Below are positions 34,023-42,502 of a stretch of DNA of 64,000 nucleotides, piece by piece. The notes under the pieces were generated by a model that had not been told where the DNA came from, ran no database searches, and saw only the letters and a program-made list of their open reading frames with translations. This stretch comes from Solirhodobacter olei (lineage in GTDB: Bacteria; Pseudomonadota; Alphaproteobacteria; Rhodobacterales; Rhodobacteraceae), in NCBI RefSeq assembly GCF_004010155.1, contig NZ_RRYH01000003.1:186001-250000 (forward strand), given 5' to 3'. Both the position numbers and the translations under genes were made by a program. How positions within the stretch are numbered: the first letter of the stretch is position 1; every line of letters begins with the position of its first letter.

Positions 34023-35243
34023 TTAGAAGAACGCCTGCAGCCCGGTGATCGCCCGGCCGAGGATCAGGGCGTGGACATCGTGCGTCCCCTCGTAGGTGTT
34101 CACCGTCTCGAGGTTCGCCATGTGGCGGAAGACCTGGAAATCTTCCTGAATGCCGTTGCCGCCGTGCATGTCGCGCGCCGTCCTGGCGATATCGAGCGCC
34201 TTGCCGCAGTTGTTGCGCTTGACGATGGAGATCATCTCCGGCGCGGCCTGTCCGGCATCCATCAGACGCCCGACCTGCAGGCTGGCCTGAAGACCCAGCG
34301 AGATCTCGGTCATCATGTCGGCAAGCTTCTTCTGGAACAGCTGGGTATTGGCGAGCGGCCGGCTGAACTGCTTGCGGTCGAGGCCGTACTGACGGGCGGC
34401 ATGAAAGCAGGCCTCCGCCGCGCCCATGACACCCCAGGAGATGCCGAAGCGCGCGCGGTTGAGGCAGCCGAACGGCCCCTTCAACCCCTCGACATGGGGC
34501 AGCAGGGCGTCCTCGCCCACCTCCACGTCCTTCAGCACGATCTCCCCGGTGATCGAGGCGCGAAGCGAGAGCTTGCCGCCGATCTTCGGCGCCGAGAGAC
34601 CCTTCATCCCCTTTTCGAGCACGAAGCCCCGGATCTTGCCGCCATGCGCGTCGGACTTCGCCCAGACTACGAAGACATCGGCGATCGGCGCGTTGGAGAT
34701 CCACATCTTTGCGCCGTTCAGCCGGTAGCCGGTGGCGGTCTTCTCCGCCTTCGTCTTCATCCCGGCGGGGTCCGATCCGGCATCGGGTTCGGTCAGCCCG
34801 AAGCAGCCGATCCATTCGCCGGACGCGAGCTTCGGCAGGTATCGCCGGCGCTGCTCCTCCGATCCGTAGGCGTAGATCGGGTACATCACCAGCGAGCTCT
34901 GCACCGACATCATCGAGCGATAACCGGAATCGATCCGCTCGATCTCGCGCGCTATCAGGCCGTAGGCCACGTAGCCCGCGCCGAGCCCGCCGTATTCCTC
35001 GGGCACGGTCACGCCCAGAAGCCCCATCTCGCCCATCTCGCGGAAGATCGCGGGGTCGGTCGCCTCATCGCGGAAGGCGGCGGTGACGCGGGGAGCGAGC
35101 TTCTCGGCCGCATAGGCGCGCGCCGCATCGCGCATCATCCGCTCGTCCTCGGAAAGCTGGTCTTCCAGCCGGAACGGATCCTCCCAGTCGAAGCGCGCGA
35201 GGTCGGGGGCGTCCTTGGGCTTCAGCGCGGGGCGATCGGTCAT
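34023..35243 (-). CDS. gcdH: glutaryl-CoA dehydrogenase
   Basis: A 406-aa acyl-CoA dehydrogenase-family flavoenzyme that oxidises and decarboxylates glutaryl-CoA to crotonyl-CoA in lysine/tryptophan breakdown. Seen: [19 protein letters not shown] (FAD/substrate loop), [35 protein letters not shown], and [23 protein letters not shown] with the catalytic Glu, all characteristic of GcdH. The start [11 protein letters not shown] at 35243 has AGGAGGATG upstream. It is divergent from a LysR regulator, as is common for gcdH. Confidence 0.94.
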   Translation of the reverse strand: MTDRPALKPKDAPDLARFDWEDPFRLEDQLSEDERMMRDAARAYAAEKLAPRVTAAFRDEATDPAIFREMGEMGLLGVTVPEEYGGLGAGYVAYGLIAREIERIDSGYRSMMSVQSSLVMYPIYAYGSEEQRRRYLPKLASGEWIGCFGLTEPDAGSDPAGMKTKAEKTATGYRLNGAKMWISNAPIADVFVVWAKSDAHGGKIRGFVLEKGMKGLSAPKIGGKLSLRASITGEIVLKDVEVGEDALLPHVEGLKGPFGCLNRARFGISWGVMGAAEACFHAARQYGLDRKQFSRPLANTQLFQKKLADMMTEISLGLQASLQVGRLMDAGQAAPEMISIVKRNNCGKALDIARTARDMHGGNGIQEDFQVFRHMANLETVNTYEGTHDVHALILGRAITGLQAFF

Positions 35244-35339
35244 CGCATCCTCCTTCGGTGGCTGGTCGGGGCAGGGTGAAACTGGCCCGCGGTATTGCAT
35301 GAAAGCCGCCCCGGGGCTATCGAAACTCCATCCGTATTT

Positions 35340-35356
35340 CATGAGGAAAACTCATG
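35340..35356 (+). promoter_or_regulatory. palindrome covering the LysR-gene start codon
   Basis: CATGAG-GAAAA-CTCATG, a perfect 6-bp inverted repeat whose right arm contains the ATG of the LysR gene and whose loop contains its Shine-Dalgarno-like GAGGA. It could be an autoregulatory operator or an RNA hairpin hiding the start. Confidence 0.4.
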
Positions 35357-36277
35357 ACCTTCGCCCGCCGCTACCTGCCTTCTCTGCCCTCGCTCCTGGC
35401 GCTGGAGGCCGTCGACCGGCTCGGCACCGCCTCTGCCGCCGCGGCGGAGCTTGCGCTGACCCAGGGCGCCGTCAGTCGCCAGTTGAAGGTGCTGGAGGAG
35501 CAGCTCGGCATTCCCCTCCTGATCCGCGAGCGCCAGCGGCTGCGGCTGACCCCAGCGGCGCAGGATTATGTTCGCGAGGCCCGCCATGCGCTTTCCATCC
35601 TCTCGGCGGCCTCCCTTACGCTGCGCGCCAACCCGACCGGCGGCAGCCTCTCGCTCGCCATCCTGCCGGCCTTCGGGATGCACTGGCTCGCCCCGCGCCT
35701 TTCTCGCTTTGCCGAGGCACATCCGGAGGTGACGGTGAACCTCTCCACCCGCCTGCGCCCCTTCGATTTCGCCGAAAGCCGGTTCGACGCGGCGATCCAT
35801 TACGGCCGGCAGGACTGGCCCGGCGTCGATTACCTCAGGCTGATGGACGAGGAGATCCTGGCCGTCGGTGCGCCGGGGCTGCTGCCGAAGCCGCTCTCGC
35901 GGGCAGAGGAAGTGATGGGGCTGCCCCTCCTCCAACTCGACAGCCGCACCGGGGACTGGGGGCGATGGCTTGCGCAGCACGGGCTTACCGGGCTGCGGCC
36001 GCCGGGAATGCTGTTCGACCAGTTCGCGACGATGATGCAGGGGGCGATCCATGGCCTTGGCCTCGCGCTGCTGCCGATGTTCCTGATCGGCCGGGAACTC
36101 GCCGAGGGACGGCTGGTCCCGGCCTTCGGCGGGCCGGTCCGCGCGCTCGGCAGCTATTACCTCGTCTGGCCGAAGCAGCGGCCGGAGCGCGCACCGCTCG
36201 CCTCCTTCCGGGCCTGGGCGACGGTGGAGGCGGGGGCAGGGGCGTCAGGCGTCAACCACGACCAACGGGTGCCTTGA
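35354..36277 (+). CDS. LysR-family regulator divergent from gcdH
   Basis: A 307-aa LysR-type regulator. The N-terminal HTH is LEAVDRLGTASAAAAELALTQGAVSRQLKVLEEQLGIPLLIRE; the substrate domain begins near residue 92 (GGSLSLAILPAFGMHWLAPRLSRFAEAHPEV), as in the GcvA-like subgroup. Divergent placement from gcdH suggests it controls glutaryl-CoA/lysine catabolism (GcdR-like), an inference from position. The C-terminal tail after about 295 is low-complexity. Confidence 0.85.
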   Translation: MTFARRYLPSLPSLLALEAVDRLGTASAAAAELALTQGAVSRQLKVLEEQLGIPLLIRERQRLRLTPAAQDYVREARHALSILSAASLTLRANPTGGSLSLAILPAFGMHWLAPRLSRFAEAHPEVTVNLSTRLRPFDFAESRFDAAIHYGRQDWPGVDYLRLMDEEILAVGAPGLLPKPLSRAEEVMGLPLLQLDSRTGDWGRWLAQHGLTGLRPPGMLFDQFATMMQGAIHGLGLALLPMFLIGRELAEGRLVPAFGGPVRALGSYYLVWPKQRPERAPLASFRAWATVEAGAGASGVNHDQRVP

Positions 36278-36323
36278 CGGCTCGGCCCCGCCCGCAGAGC
36301 ATCCCGTCGGGGAGGAGCACATC

Positions 36324-37235
36324 GTGACCGAGATCCCAGCATCAATCGATGCCGTGCAATCGCTGCTGGCGGGCGAGGATTACGTCTGCGGCCGGCCGCT
36401 TGCCACCGTCGTCTTCCTTGCGCTGAAGCTCGGCCGTCCGCTTTTCCTCGAGGGCGAGGCCGGCACCGGCAAGACCGAGATCGCGAAGGCGCTGGCCATG
36501 GCACTCGGCCGCCGGCTGATCCGGCTGCAATGCTACGAGGGGCTCGATGCCGCCTCGGCCGTCTGCGACTGGAACTTCGCCGCGCAGATGATCGCCATCC
36601 GCACCGCCGAGGCCGGTGGCACTGCCAATCGCGAGGCGCTGGAGTCGGAGCTGTTCTCCGAGCGCTACCTGATCGCCCGCCCGCTGCTGGAGGCGATGCG
36701 CCCCCAGTCCGGCGGCCCCCCGGTGCTGCTGATCGACGAGATCGACCGCACCGATGAACCCTTCGAGGCCTTCCTGCTGGAGGCGCTGTCGGATTTCCAG
36801 GTCACCATCCCCGAGCTCGGCACCATCCGAGCGCCGGAGCCGCCGATCGTCATCCTTACCTCAAACCGCACCCGGGAGGTCCACGACGCGCTGAAGCGCC
36901 GCTGCCTCTACCATTGGGTCGATTACCCGAGCTTCGCGCGCGAGACGGAGATTCTTCACGCCCGCGCCCCCGAAGCGGCGGAAGCGCTGTCGCGCGAAGT
37001 GGTGGCTTTCGTCCAGCGCCTGCGCTCCGAGGATCTCTTCAAGCGCCCCGGCGTGGCCGAGACGATCGACTGGGCGAAATGCCTCCTTGCGCTCGACGTG
37101 ATCGACCTCACCCCCGAGGTGATCGCCGACACCCTGGGCGCGTTGCTGAAATACCAGGACGACATCGCCCGCATTCAGGGCGAAGAGGCCAAGAGACTGC
37201 TCGAAGAGGTCCGAAGAGAGCTCGCGACAGCATGA
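36324..37235 (+). CDS. coxD: MoxR-family AAA+ ATPase (CoxD-like)
   Basis: A 303-aa ATPase. Walker A GEAGTGKTE (44-52), Walker B VLLIDEIDR, sensor 1 ILTSNRTREVHDALKRRCLYHW. CoxD-type ATPases act with the CoxE vWA protein as a chaperone pair that assembles the Cu-S-Mo active site of CO dehydrogenase or related molybdenum hydroxylases. The start is a GTG with GGGGAGGAG upstream. The coxE-like gene follows 73 bases later. No coxMSL genes are present, so the client is unknown. Confidence 0.85.
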   Translation: MTEIPASIDAVQSLLAGEDYVCGRPLATVVFLALKLGRPLFLEGEAGTGKTEIAKALAMALGRRLIRLQCYEGLDAASAVCDWNFAAQMIAIRTAEAGGTANREALESELFSERYLIARPLLEAMRPQSGGPPVLLIDEIDRTDEPFEAFLLEALSDFQVTIPELGTIRAPEPPIVILTSNRTREVHDALKRRCLYHWVDYPSFARETEILHARAPEAAEALSREVVAFVQRLRSEDLFKRPGVAETIDWAKCLLALDVIDLTPEVIADTLGALLKYQDDIARIQGEEAKRLLEEVRRELATA

Positions 37236-37308
37236 CCCGTTCCGTGGCCCCATTTCATCCTGGCCCGAATATCCCGGGGTTTCGGGGGCAGCGCCCCCGG
37301 TCCCGCCG

Positions 37309-38595
37309 ATGATCGACCTCTCCGCCCTGGCGCTTCCGGAAAACGGCAAGCTCACTGTCAACATCACCCATTTCGCCCGTGCGCTGCGCCGGGCGGGCCT
37401 GCCGATCGGCCCCGGCCGGGTGGTCGAGGCAATCCGGGCAGTAGCGGCGGCCGGGTTTTCGGAGCGACAGGATTTCTACTGGACGCTTCACGCCTGCTTC
37501 GTCTCCCGGCCCGAGCACGGGGCGATCTTCGCCCAGCTCTTCCAGCTCTACTGGCGCGATCCGCGGGTCCTGGAGGAGATGATGGGCCTTCTCGTCCCGG
37601 CCATGCGCGGGCTGCAGGACGAGCGCCGCCCAGGGGCGGCGGAGCGGCGCGCGGCCGAGGCGCTTCTGGGCGAGGTCGCGCGCGAGGCCCCTGAGCGCCC
37701 GGAGGCGGAGGATGCGCCCGAGGTCGAGATAGACGCGAGCCTCACGGCGGCGGCCGACGAACGGCTGAAGAGCCTCGATTTCGAGCAGATGTCGCTGGCC
37801 GAGATGGCCGAGGCGCGCCGAATGCTGGCGCGGCTCTCCCTCCCAGTGCGGCCAATGCTGTCGCGCCGGACGGGGCCGGCCGCGCGCGGGGCGCGGGCCG
37901 ACTGGCGGCGCACGCTTCGTGCGAGCCTGCGCAGCGGCGGCGAGATCCGCGCCGTGGCCCGGCGTGCCCGGCGGACCCGCTGGCCGAACCTCGTCGTGCT
38001 CTGCGATATCTCGGGTTCGATGTCGGCCTATTCGCGGATCGTGCTGCAGTTCGTGCATGCGGTTACGAACCACAAGGGCGCGGGCTGGGCCCGGGTTCAC
38101 GCCTTCACCTTCGGCACAAGGCTGACCAACATCACCCGCCAGATGGCCGCCCGTGATGTCGATGCGGCCCTCGCCGGCGCGGGGGCGGAGGCGCAGGACT
38201 GGGAAGGCGGCACCCGCATCGGTGACTGCCTGCACCGCTTCAACCGCGACTGGTCGCGCCGGGTCCTTGGGCAGGGCGCGGTGGTGCTGTTGATCACAGA
38301 CGGGCTCGACCGCGGCGCGCCAGAGGATCTGGCGCGCGAGATGGAGCGGCTGCATCTCTCGGCCCGCCGCCTCGTCTGGATCAACCCGCTTCTGCGCTGG
38401 GAGGGCTTCGCGCCGCGCGCCCGTGGCATCGCAGCGATGCTGCCGCATGTCGACAGCTTCCGCGCCGGCCACAACATCGCCTCGCTGGAGGATCTGGCCC
38501 ACGCGCTCGGCACGGCGGAGGATGGCGGCGAGAAGGCCCGCCTGATGGCGGCGCTTTCCGGGGGGTTGCGTCGGAACGCCGCGCACCCGGTTTGA
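37309..38595 (+). CDS. coxE: vWA-domain protein (CoxE-like)
   Basis: A 428-aa protein of the CoxE/VWA_CoxE family. An N-terminal helical region (1-190) with KLTVNITHFARALRRAGLPIGPGRVVEAI is followed by Arg-rich RRTLRASLRSGGEIRAVARRARR and a vWA domain from about 225: the MIDAS motif CDISGSMSAYSR, the Thr of GTRLTNITRQM and the Asp of LLITDGLDRG. It is the partner of the upstream MoxR ATPase. The stop codon is inside an FNR-type site that belongs to the next transcription unit. Confidence 0.87.
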   Translation: MIDLSALALPENGKLTVNITHFARALRRAGLPIGPGRVVEAIRAVAAAGFSERQDFYWTLHACFVSRPEHGAIFAQLFQLYWRDPRVLEEMMGLLVPAMRGLQDERRPGAAERRAAEALLGEVAREAPERPEAEDAPEVEIDASLTAAADERLKSLDFEQMSLAEMAEARRMLARLSLPVRPMLSRRTGPAARGARADWRRTLRASLRSGGEIRAVARRARRTRWPNLVVLCDISGSMSAYSRIVLQFVHAVTNHKGAGWARVHAFTFGTRLTNITRQMAARDVDAALAGAGAEAQDWEGGTRIGDCLHRFNRDWSRRVLGQGAVVLLITDGLDRGAPEDLAREMERLHLSARRLVWINPLLRWEGFAPRARGIAAMLPHVDSFRAGHNIASLEDLAHALGTAEDGGEKARLMAALSGGLRRNAAHPV

Positions 38596-38605
38596 CCTGG
38601 ATCAA
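38592..38605 (+). promoter_or_regulatory. FNR/FnrL binding site
   Basis: TTGAC-CTGG-ATCAA, matching the FNR/FnrL consensus TTGAY-N4-RTCAA. It overlaps the coxE stop codon. Its centre (38598.5) is about 35 bases upstream of a TAGGGT -10-like element (38628-38633) and 41.5 from a predicted start near 38640, class II activator geometry. Confidence 0.8.
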
Positions 38606-38639
38606 ACTGCCGCGGTGCAGCATGGCGTAGGGTCTTTTC

Positions 38640-38751
38640 AAGCGCCGCAAAGCGAACTCCCCTTCCGTTGCGGCAGCTCTGGCCCGATGCATCTCCCTTT
38701 CGCGGGCCTAGTGGAACGCCGCGGGTCTCCCTCCCGCGGCGTTTTCCATTT
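38640..38751 (+). ncRNA. candidate FNR-activated small RNA with three anti-Shine-Dalgarno loops
   Basis: About 110 nt of non-coding sequence fold into three successive hairpins. Hairpin 1: GCCGCAA (38644-38650) with TTGCGGC (38668-38674), loop containing CTCCCCTTCC. Hairpin 2: GGCCCG (38681-38686) with CGGGCC (38703-38708), loop containing TCTCCCTTT. Hairpin 3: an 11-bp perfect stem (38715-38725 with 38733-38743), loop TCTCCCT, followed by TTCCATTTT as an intrinsic terminator. Every loop carries CUCCC, complementary to Shine-Dalgarno GGGAG. The FNR site upstream suggests low-oxygen induction. The design resembles alphaproteobacterial sRNAs with repeated anti-SD loops; identity with a known one, such as the FnrL-controlled PcrZ of Rhodobacter, cannot be judged from here. 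Confidence 0.7.
38715..38751 (+). terminator. intrinsic terminator of the small RNA
   Basis: AACGCCGCGGG paired perfectly with CCCGCGGCGTT around the 7-base loop TCTCCCT, then TTCCATTTT. It also separates the cox-type genes from the OmpA gene. Confidence 0.88.
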
Positions 38752-38921
38752 TCCGCCGATCTGGCCCGGCCGGCTTTTGCCACTGACGCAGAGGTGAGTG
38801 CGCGTGATCCCGGCCGCCGGCAGCGCGCCGCGCGGCCACCCATATCGGGATCAGGGCCGCAAGGCTGCTCGTCCCGCCCAGGGGTCGTTTCGTGCCCGGG
38901 CCCGGATTTGGAGGAGAGATC

Positions 38922-40412
38922 ATGACCAATCGCGCACTGCGCATCTCAACCGCCCTGTGCATGACCCTCGCGGTCGTGCAGCTTCCGCCCGTTCCAGCCG
39001 TCGCCGCGCCCCAGACGAGCTGCGATCCCCACGACCCGAGCTGCAAGCCACCGCCGCGGAGGTCCGGCGCGAAAAAGGCAGATCACCGCCATCCGCAGGC
39101 GCGGCATGATCGCGCCCGGCCGCCGCAGCACGCCCCGCCGCAGCATCACAAGGACCATCCCCCGCATCACCAGGCCGAGCATCAGGACCAGTCCCAGCAC
39201 AAGCGCCGGTCGGAGACGCAACCCCAGGCCCGGCCCCAGCATCAGGCGCAGCCACAATCGCGGCAACGGCCCCAGGCCCGGCCGCAGCAACAAATGCCCT
39301 TGGCCCAGCCGCGCCCCGCCCCTCAACCGAGCACGCGGACCCATACCGATCAGACCCATGCCAACCAGACCCGTGCTGACCACGCCCAAGCCCAACAGAT
39401 CCAGGCCCAGCCGCAGGCGGAACGCCGGGTCCATCATATTGGCCGTTCAGACGTGCCGCGGAGCAGCGATTACAGCTACCGCCACCATCTCGGCCAGTCC
39501 GGCGGCGGCGAGGATTTCGCGAAATTTGGCCTCGCTCTCCTGGCCGGCGCGGTGATCGGTCAGGTTCTCAACCATGGCGACCGGGTGGTGCATAACTACG
39601 GCAACCGCGTGGTCTACCGCACGCCGCGCGGGACTTACGGCCTCTACCACGACCCGAATACGCTGCTGCGCCGGCCCGGCGCCACGGTCACGACCCGGCG
39701 CGCCCGCGACGGCACGGTGCTGACCCGGGTTGAGGAGCCGGACGGCCTTGTCATCCTGACCCGAACGAACCCTTATGGCCGCATCCTCAGCCGCCGCTTC
39801 TATCGGCCGGGGCAGCGGCCGTGGATCCTCTTCGGTGGGGCCAACGCAGCCCCTGCACAAACGATAGGCCGTCTGCCACCGCCCTCGCCGGTGGACCTGG
39901 TCCTGAGCGCCCAGACCGGCCCCGCGGTGCTGAAACGGACCTTCGAGATCCGGCCGCTCCAGCGGCCGGGGCGGCACTTCTCGCTGGGCCAGATCCTGCA
40001 GAACCGCGCGGTACGGGACCTCGTGCCCGAGGTCGAGTTGGGGACGCTGAATTTCGCCTCCGGTTCCGCTGCGGTGACGCCGGCGCGGGCGCGCTCGCTG
40101 GCGCCGCTCGGTCGCGCGATGCATCGGATGATCGCCCGCAACCCCGCCGAGGTCTTCCTGATCGAGGGGCATACCGACACCACCGGCGGTGCGGCGCAGA
40201 ACCTCGCGCTGTCCGACGCCCGGGCAGAGGCGACGGCGCTGGCGCTGACCGAAAACTACGGCGTGCCGCCCCAGAACCTGATCGTGCAGGGCTACGGCGA
40301 GGCTGATCTGAAGGTGCCGGTGCAAGGCCCTGACCAGATCAACCGCCGCGTCATCGTTCGGCGGATCACGCCGCTGCTGCCGAGGGCGACGCGGGGCACG
40401 GTGCAGAACTGA
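38922..40412 (+). CDS. OmpA-family protein with long His/Gln/Pro-rich region
   Basis: A 496-aa exported protein. A signal peptide (about 1-29, ending PAVAA) is followed by roughly 140 residues dominated by His, Gln, Pro and Arg (about 35-175), a central region with VHNYGNRVVYRTPRGTYGLYHDPNTLLRRPGA, and a C-terminal OmpA-like peptidoglycan-binding domain (about 380-490: LNFASGSAAVTPARARSLAPL, IEGHTDTTGGAAQNLALSDARAEA, GYGEADLKVPV). It is probably periplasmic or outer-membrane associated; the His-rich part could bind metal, which is inference. GGAGGAGAG precedes the ATG. It sits between CoxE-like and XdhC-like genes but behind the sRNA terminator. Confidence 0.85.
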   Translation: MTNRALRISTALCMTLAVVQLPPVPAVAAPQTSCDPHDPSCKPPPRRSGAKKADHRHPQARHDRARPPQHAPPQHHKDHPPHHQAEHQDQSQHKRRSETQPQARPQHQAQPQSRQRPQARPQQQMPLAQPRPAPQPSTRTHTDQTHANQTRADHAQAQQIQAQPQAERRVHHIGRSDVPRSSDYSYRHHLGQSGGGEDFAKFGLALLAGAVIGQVLNHGDRVVHNYGNRVVYRTPRGTYGLYHDPNTLLRRPGATVTTRRARDGTVLTRVEEPDGLVILTRTNPYGRILSRRFYRPGQRPWILFGGANAAPAQTIGRLPPPSPVDLVLSAQTGPAVLKRTFEIRPLQRPGRHFSLGQILQNRAVRDLVPEVELGTLNFASGSAAVTPARARSLAPLGRAMHRMIARNPAEVFLIEGHTDTTGGAAQNLALSDARAEATALALTENYGVPPQNLIVQGYGEADLKVPVQGPDQINRRVIVRRITPLLPRATRGTVQN

Positions 40413-40493
40413 CGTCCGGGCCGCCGCCCCCGCCCGCCGCTTCCCGTGCGAAGGGACTGGCGGGCGGGCTATTGGCGCTCCATATTCCCCGGC

Positions 40494-41489
40494 ATGACAA
40501 ACACGACAGCTCAGCATGACCAGATCCCCGAAATCGCCCTTCGCTGGGCCCGGGAGGGGCGCGGCGCGGCGCTCGCCACGGTGGTGGAGACCTGGGGCTC
40601 CGCGCCGCGACAGGCGGGCAGCCAGCTTGCCATCTCGGGCGACGCGCAGATCATGGGCTCCGTCTCCGGCGGCTGTGTCGAGGGCGCGGTGGTGGCCGAG
40701 GCGATCGATGCGCTGGAGGACGGCAAGGCGCGGCTTCTGACCTTCGGAGTTTCGGATGACGAGGCCTTCGCAGTGGGCCTCGCCTGCGGCGGCACGATCC
40801 GGGTTCTGGTCCAGCCGATAGGCGGCGCCCTGCCGCTGGTGCTGCTAGAGGAGTTGGTCGAGGCCCGTGCGGCGCGGCGGCAGGTGGCGCATCTGGTGAA
40901 CCTCGAGAGTTGGGAAAGCCGGCTGGCCTCCGGCGCGGGCGACCCGCTTGGGGAAGCGCTGCAGGCCCGTTTCCGCTCTGACCGCTCGGGGATGGAGGAG
41001 GGCGGCTGGTTCGTCGCGATCCACAACCCGCCGCTTCGGATGGTGGTGGTGGGGGCGGTGCATATCGCCCAGCCGCTGCTGCAGATGGCGCGCCTGACGG
41101 GCTACGACCCGCTGCTGATCGATCCGCGCGAGGCCTTCGGCGCCGCCGAGCGGTTCCCGGGCGAGACGATCAGCAACGACTGGCCCGACGAGGCGATTGC
41201 GGCCTTCGGGCTGGATGCCCGGACGGCCGTGGTGACGCTGACGCATGACCCGAAGATCGACGATCCGGCGATCGTCGCTGCGCTGCGTTCGGAGGTGTTC
41301 TATCTAGGCTGCCTCGGCTCCAAGCGGACCCACGGAAAGCGGGTGGAACGGCTCGCGGCGGCCGGGTTCACCGAAGGCGAGATCGCACGGATCCACGCGC
41401 CGGTCGGTCTCGACATCGGTGCCAAGAGCCCGGCGGAGATTGCCGTTTCGGTGCTGGCGCAGATTACCCAAGTGCTGAGGCAGGGCTAG
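40494..41489 (+). CDS. XdhC/CoxF-family molybdenum hydroxylase maturation protein
   Basis: A 331-aa protein. The N-terminal XdhC/CoxI domain shows ATVVETWGSAPRQAGSQLAISGDAQIMGSVSGGCVEGAVV (split by the family's conserved Cys) and LACGGTIRVLVQPI. The C-terminal Rossmann domain shows MVVVGAVHIAQPLLQMARLTGYDPLLIDPR and VFYLGCLGSKRTHGKRV. These proteins bind molybdenum cofactor and help sulfurate and insert it into xanthine dehydrogenase-type or CO dehydrogenase-type enzymes. The start MTNTTAQHD is chosen over a longer Arg-rich frame. It adjoins the next gene with no gap. Confidence 0.87.
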   Translation: MTNTTAQHDQIPEIALRWAREGRGAALATVVETWGSAPRQAGSQLAISGDAQIMGSVSGGCVEGAVVAEAIDALEDGKARLLTFGVSDDEAFAVGLACGGTIRVLVQPIGGALPLVLLEELVEARAARRQVAHLVNLESWESRLASGAGDPLGEALQARFRSDRSGMEEGGWFVAIHNPPLRMVVVGAVHIAQPLLQMARLTGYDPLLIDPREAFGAAERFPGETISNDWPDEAIAAFGLDARTAVVTLTHDPKIDDPAIVAALRSEVFYLGCLGSKRTHGKRVERLAAAGFTEGEIARIHAPVGLDIGAKSPAEIAVSVLAQITQVLRQG

Positions 41490-42488
41490 ATGTTCTTCGG
41501 CCCGGTGGCGATTGCCGAGGCGGAGGGCGGGATTCTCGCGCATTCCCATAAGGTTGGCGGGCGTAAGCTCGGGAAGGGGCATGTGCTGGCTGCGGGAGAT
41601 GTCGCGGCGCTCCGGGCGGCCGGGGTGGAGCGGCTGGTGATCGCGCGGCTTGGCCCCGGCGACGTGGGCGAGGATGCGGCGGCGGGCCGGCTGGCGGCGG
41701 CGCTGGTGCCCGATCCCGCGGTTGCGCGGCTTCGGATCGCGGAGGCGTTCACGGGGCGGGTCAACCTCCATGCCACCGGGCCGGGGGTCGTGGATATCGA
41801 CGCGTCGGCCATCAATGCGCTGAACGCAGTCGACCCGGCGATCACGCTGGCGACGGTGGCGCCGCTTGTCCGGGTGGCCCGGGGAACCCTGGTCGGGACC
41901 GTCAAGATCATCGCCTATGGCGTTGACGAAAAACGGCTTTCCGAGGCCGAGGCGGTGGCGCGCGGGGCGATACGGGTGAGGCCGGTGATGCGGCGCTCGG
42001 CGGGGCTGATACTGACCGAGGTCGAGGGGCAGACCGAGAAGCTGAACGCCAAAGCGCGGGAGGTGACGGGGCGGCGGCTCCGGGCCCTTGGAATGGAACT
42101 GGCGGACTCGGTCGTCGTGCCGCACGAGGCGGGGGCCATCGCCGCGGCGCTGGAGGCCCTGCCGGGCGACATCGCGCTGATCCTGACCGGATCGGCCACG
42201 TCGGACCCGCTTGACGTCGGGCCGCAGGGAGTGCGGCAGGCGGGGGGCGAGGTGATCCGTTTCGGGATCCCGGTCGATCCGGGAAACCTGTTGTTTCTCG
42301 GGCGGTTGGGAGAGCGGCCGGTGATCGGCCTGCCGGGGTGCGCGCGCTCGCCGGCGCTCAACGGGGCGGATTGGGTACTGGAGCGGATCGCCTGCGGGAT
42401 CGAGATCTCGGCCGCCGATATGGCGGCGATGGGCGTTGGGGGGCTTCTGAAGGAAATCCCCGTCAGGCCGCAGCCGCGCGAGGGCTGA
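41490..42488 (+). CDS. molybdopterin-binding domain protein
   Basis: A 332-aa protein with a MoCF/MoeA-like molybdopterin-binding fold in the C-terminal half (VVPHEAGAIAAALEALPGDIALILTGSATSDPLDVGPQGVRQAGGEVIRFGIPVDPGNLLFLG). The N-terminal half begins FFGPVAIAEAEGGILAHSHKVGGRKLGKGHVL, the part that in larger homologues precedes a nucleotidyltransferase (MocA/MobA-like) domain. Here the transferase domain is missing, at 332 aa versus about 530. It probably works with the preceding XdhC-type protein. The gene ends in an intrinsic terminator. Confidence 0.8.
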   Translation: MFFGPVAIAEAEGGILAHSHKVGGRKLGKGHVLAAGDVAALRAAGVERLVIARLGPGDVGEDAAAGRLAAALVPDPAVARLRIAEAFTGRVNLHATGPGVVDIDASAINALNAVDPAITLATVAPLVRVARGTLVGTVKIIAYGVDEKRLSEAEAVARGAIRVRPVMRRSAGLILTEVEGQTEKLNAKAREVTGRRLRALGMELADSVVVPHEAGAIAAALEALPGDIALILTGSATSDPLDVGPQGVRQAGGEVIRFGIPVDPGNLLFLGRLGERPVIGLPGCARSPALNGADWVLERIACGIEISAADMAAMGVGGLLKEIPVRPQPREG

Positions 42489-42502
42489 GCGGCCGCTTTT
42501 TT
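42466..42502 (+). terminator. intrinsic terminator overlapping the molybdopterin gene stop
   Basis: GGCCGC-AGCC, 7-base loop, GGCT, two-base bulge (the stop's GA), GCGGCC, then GC and TTTTTT. The stem begins inside the last codons of the molybdopterin-binding gene. Confidence 0.82.
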
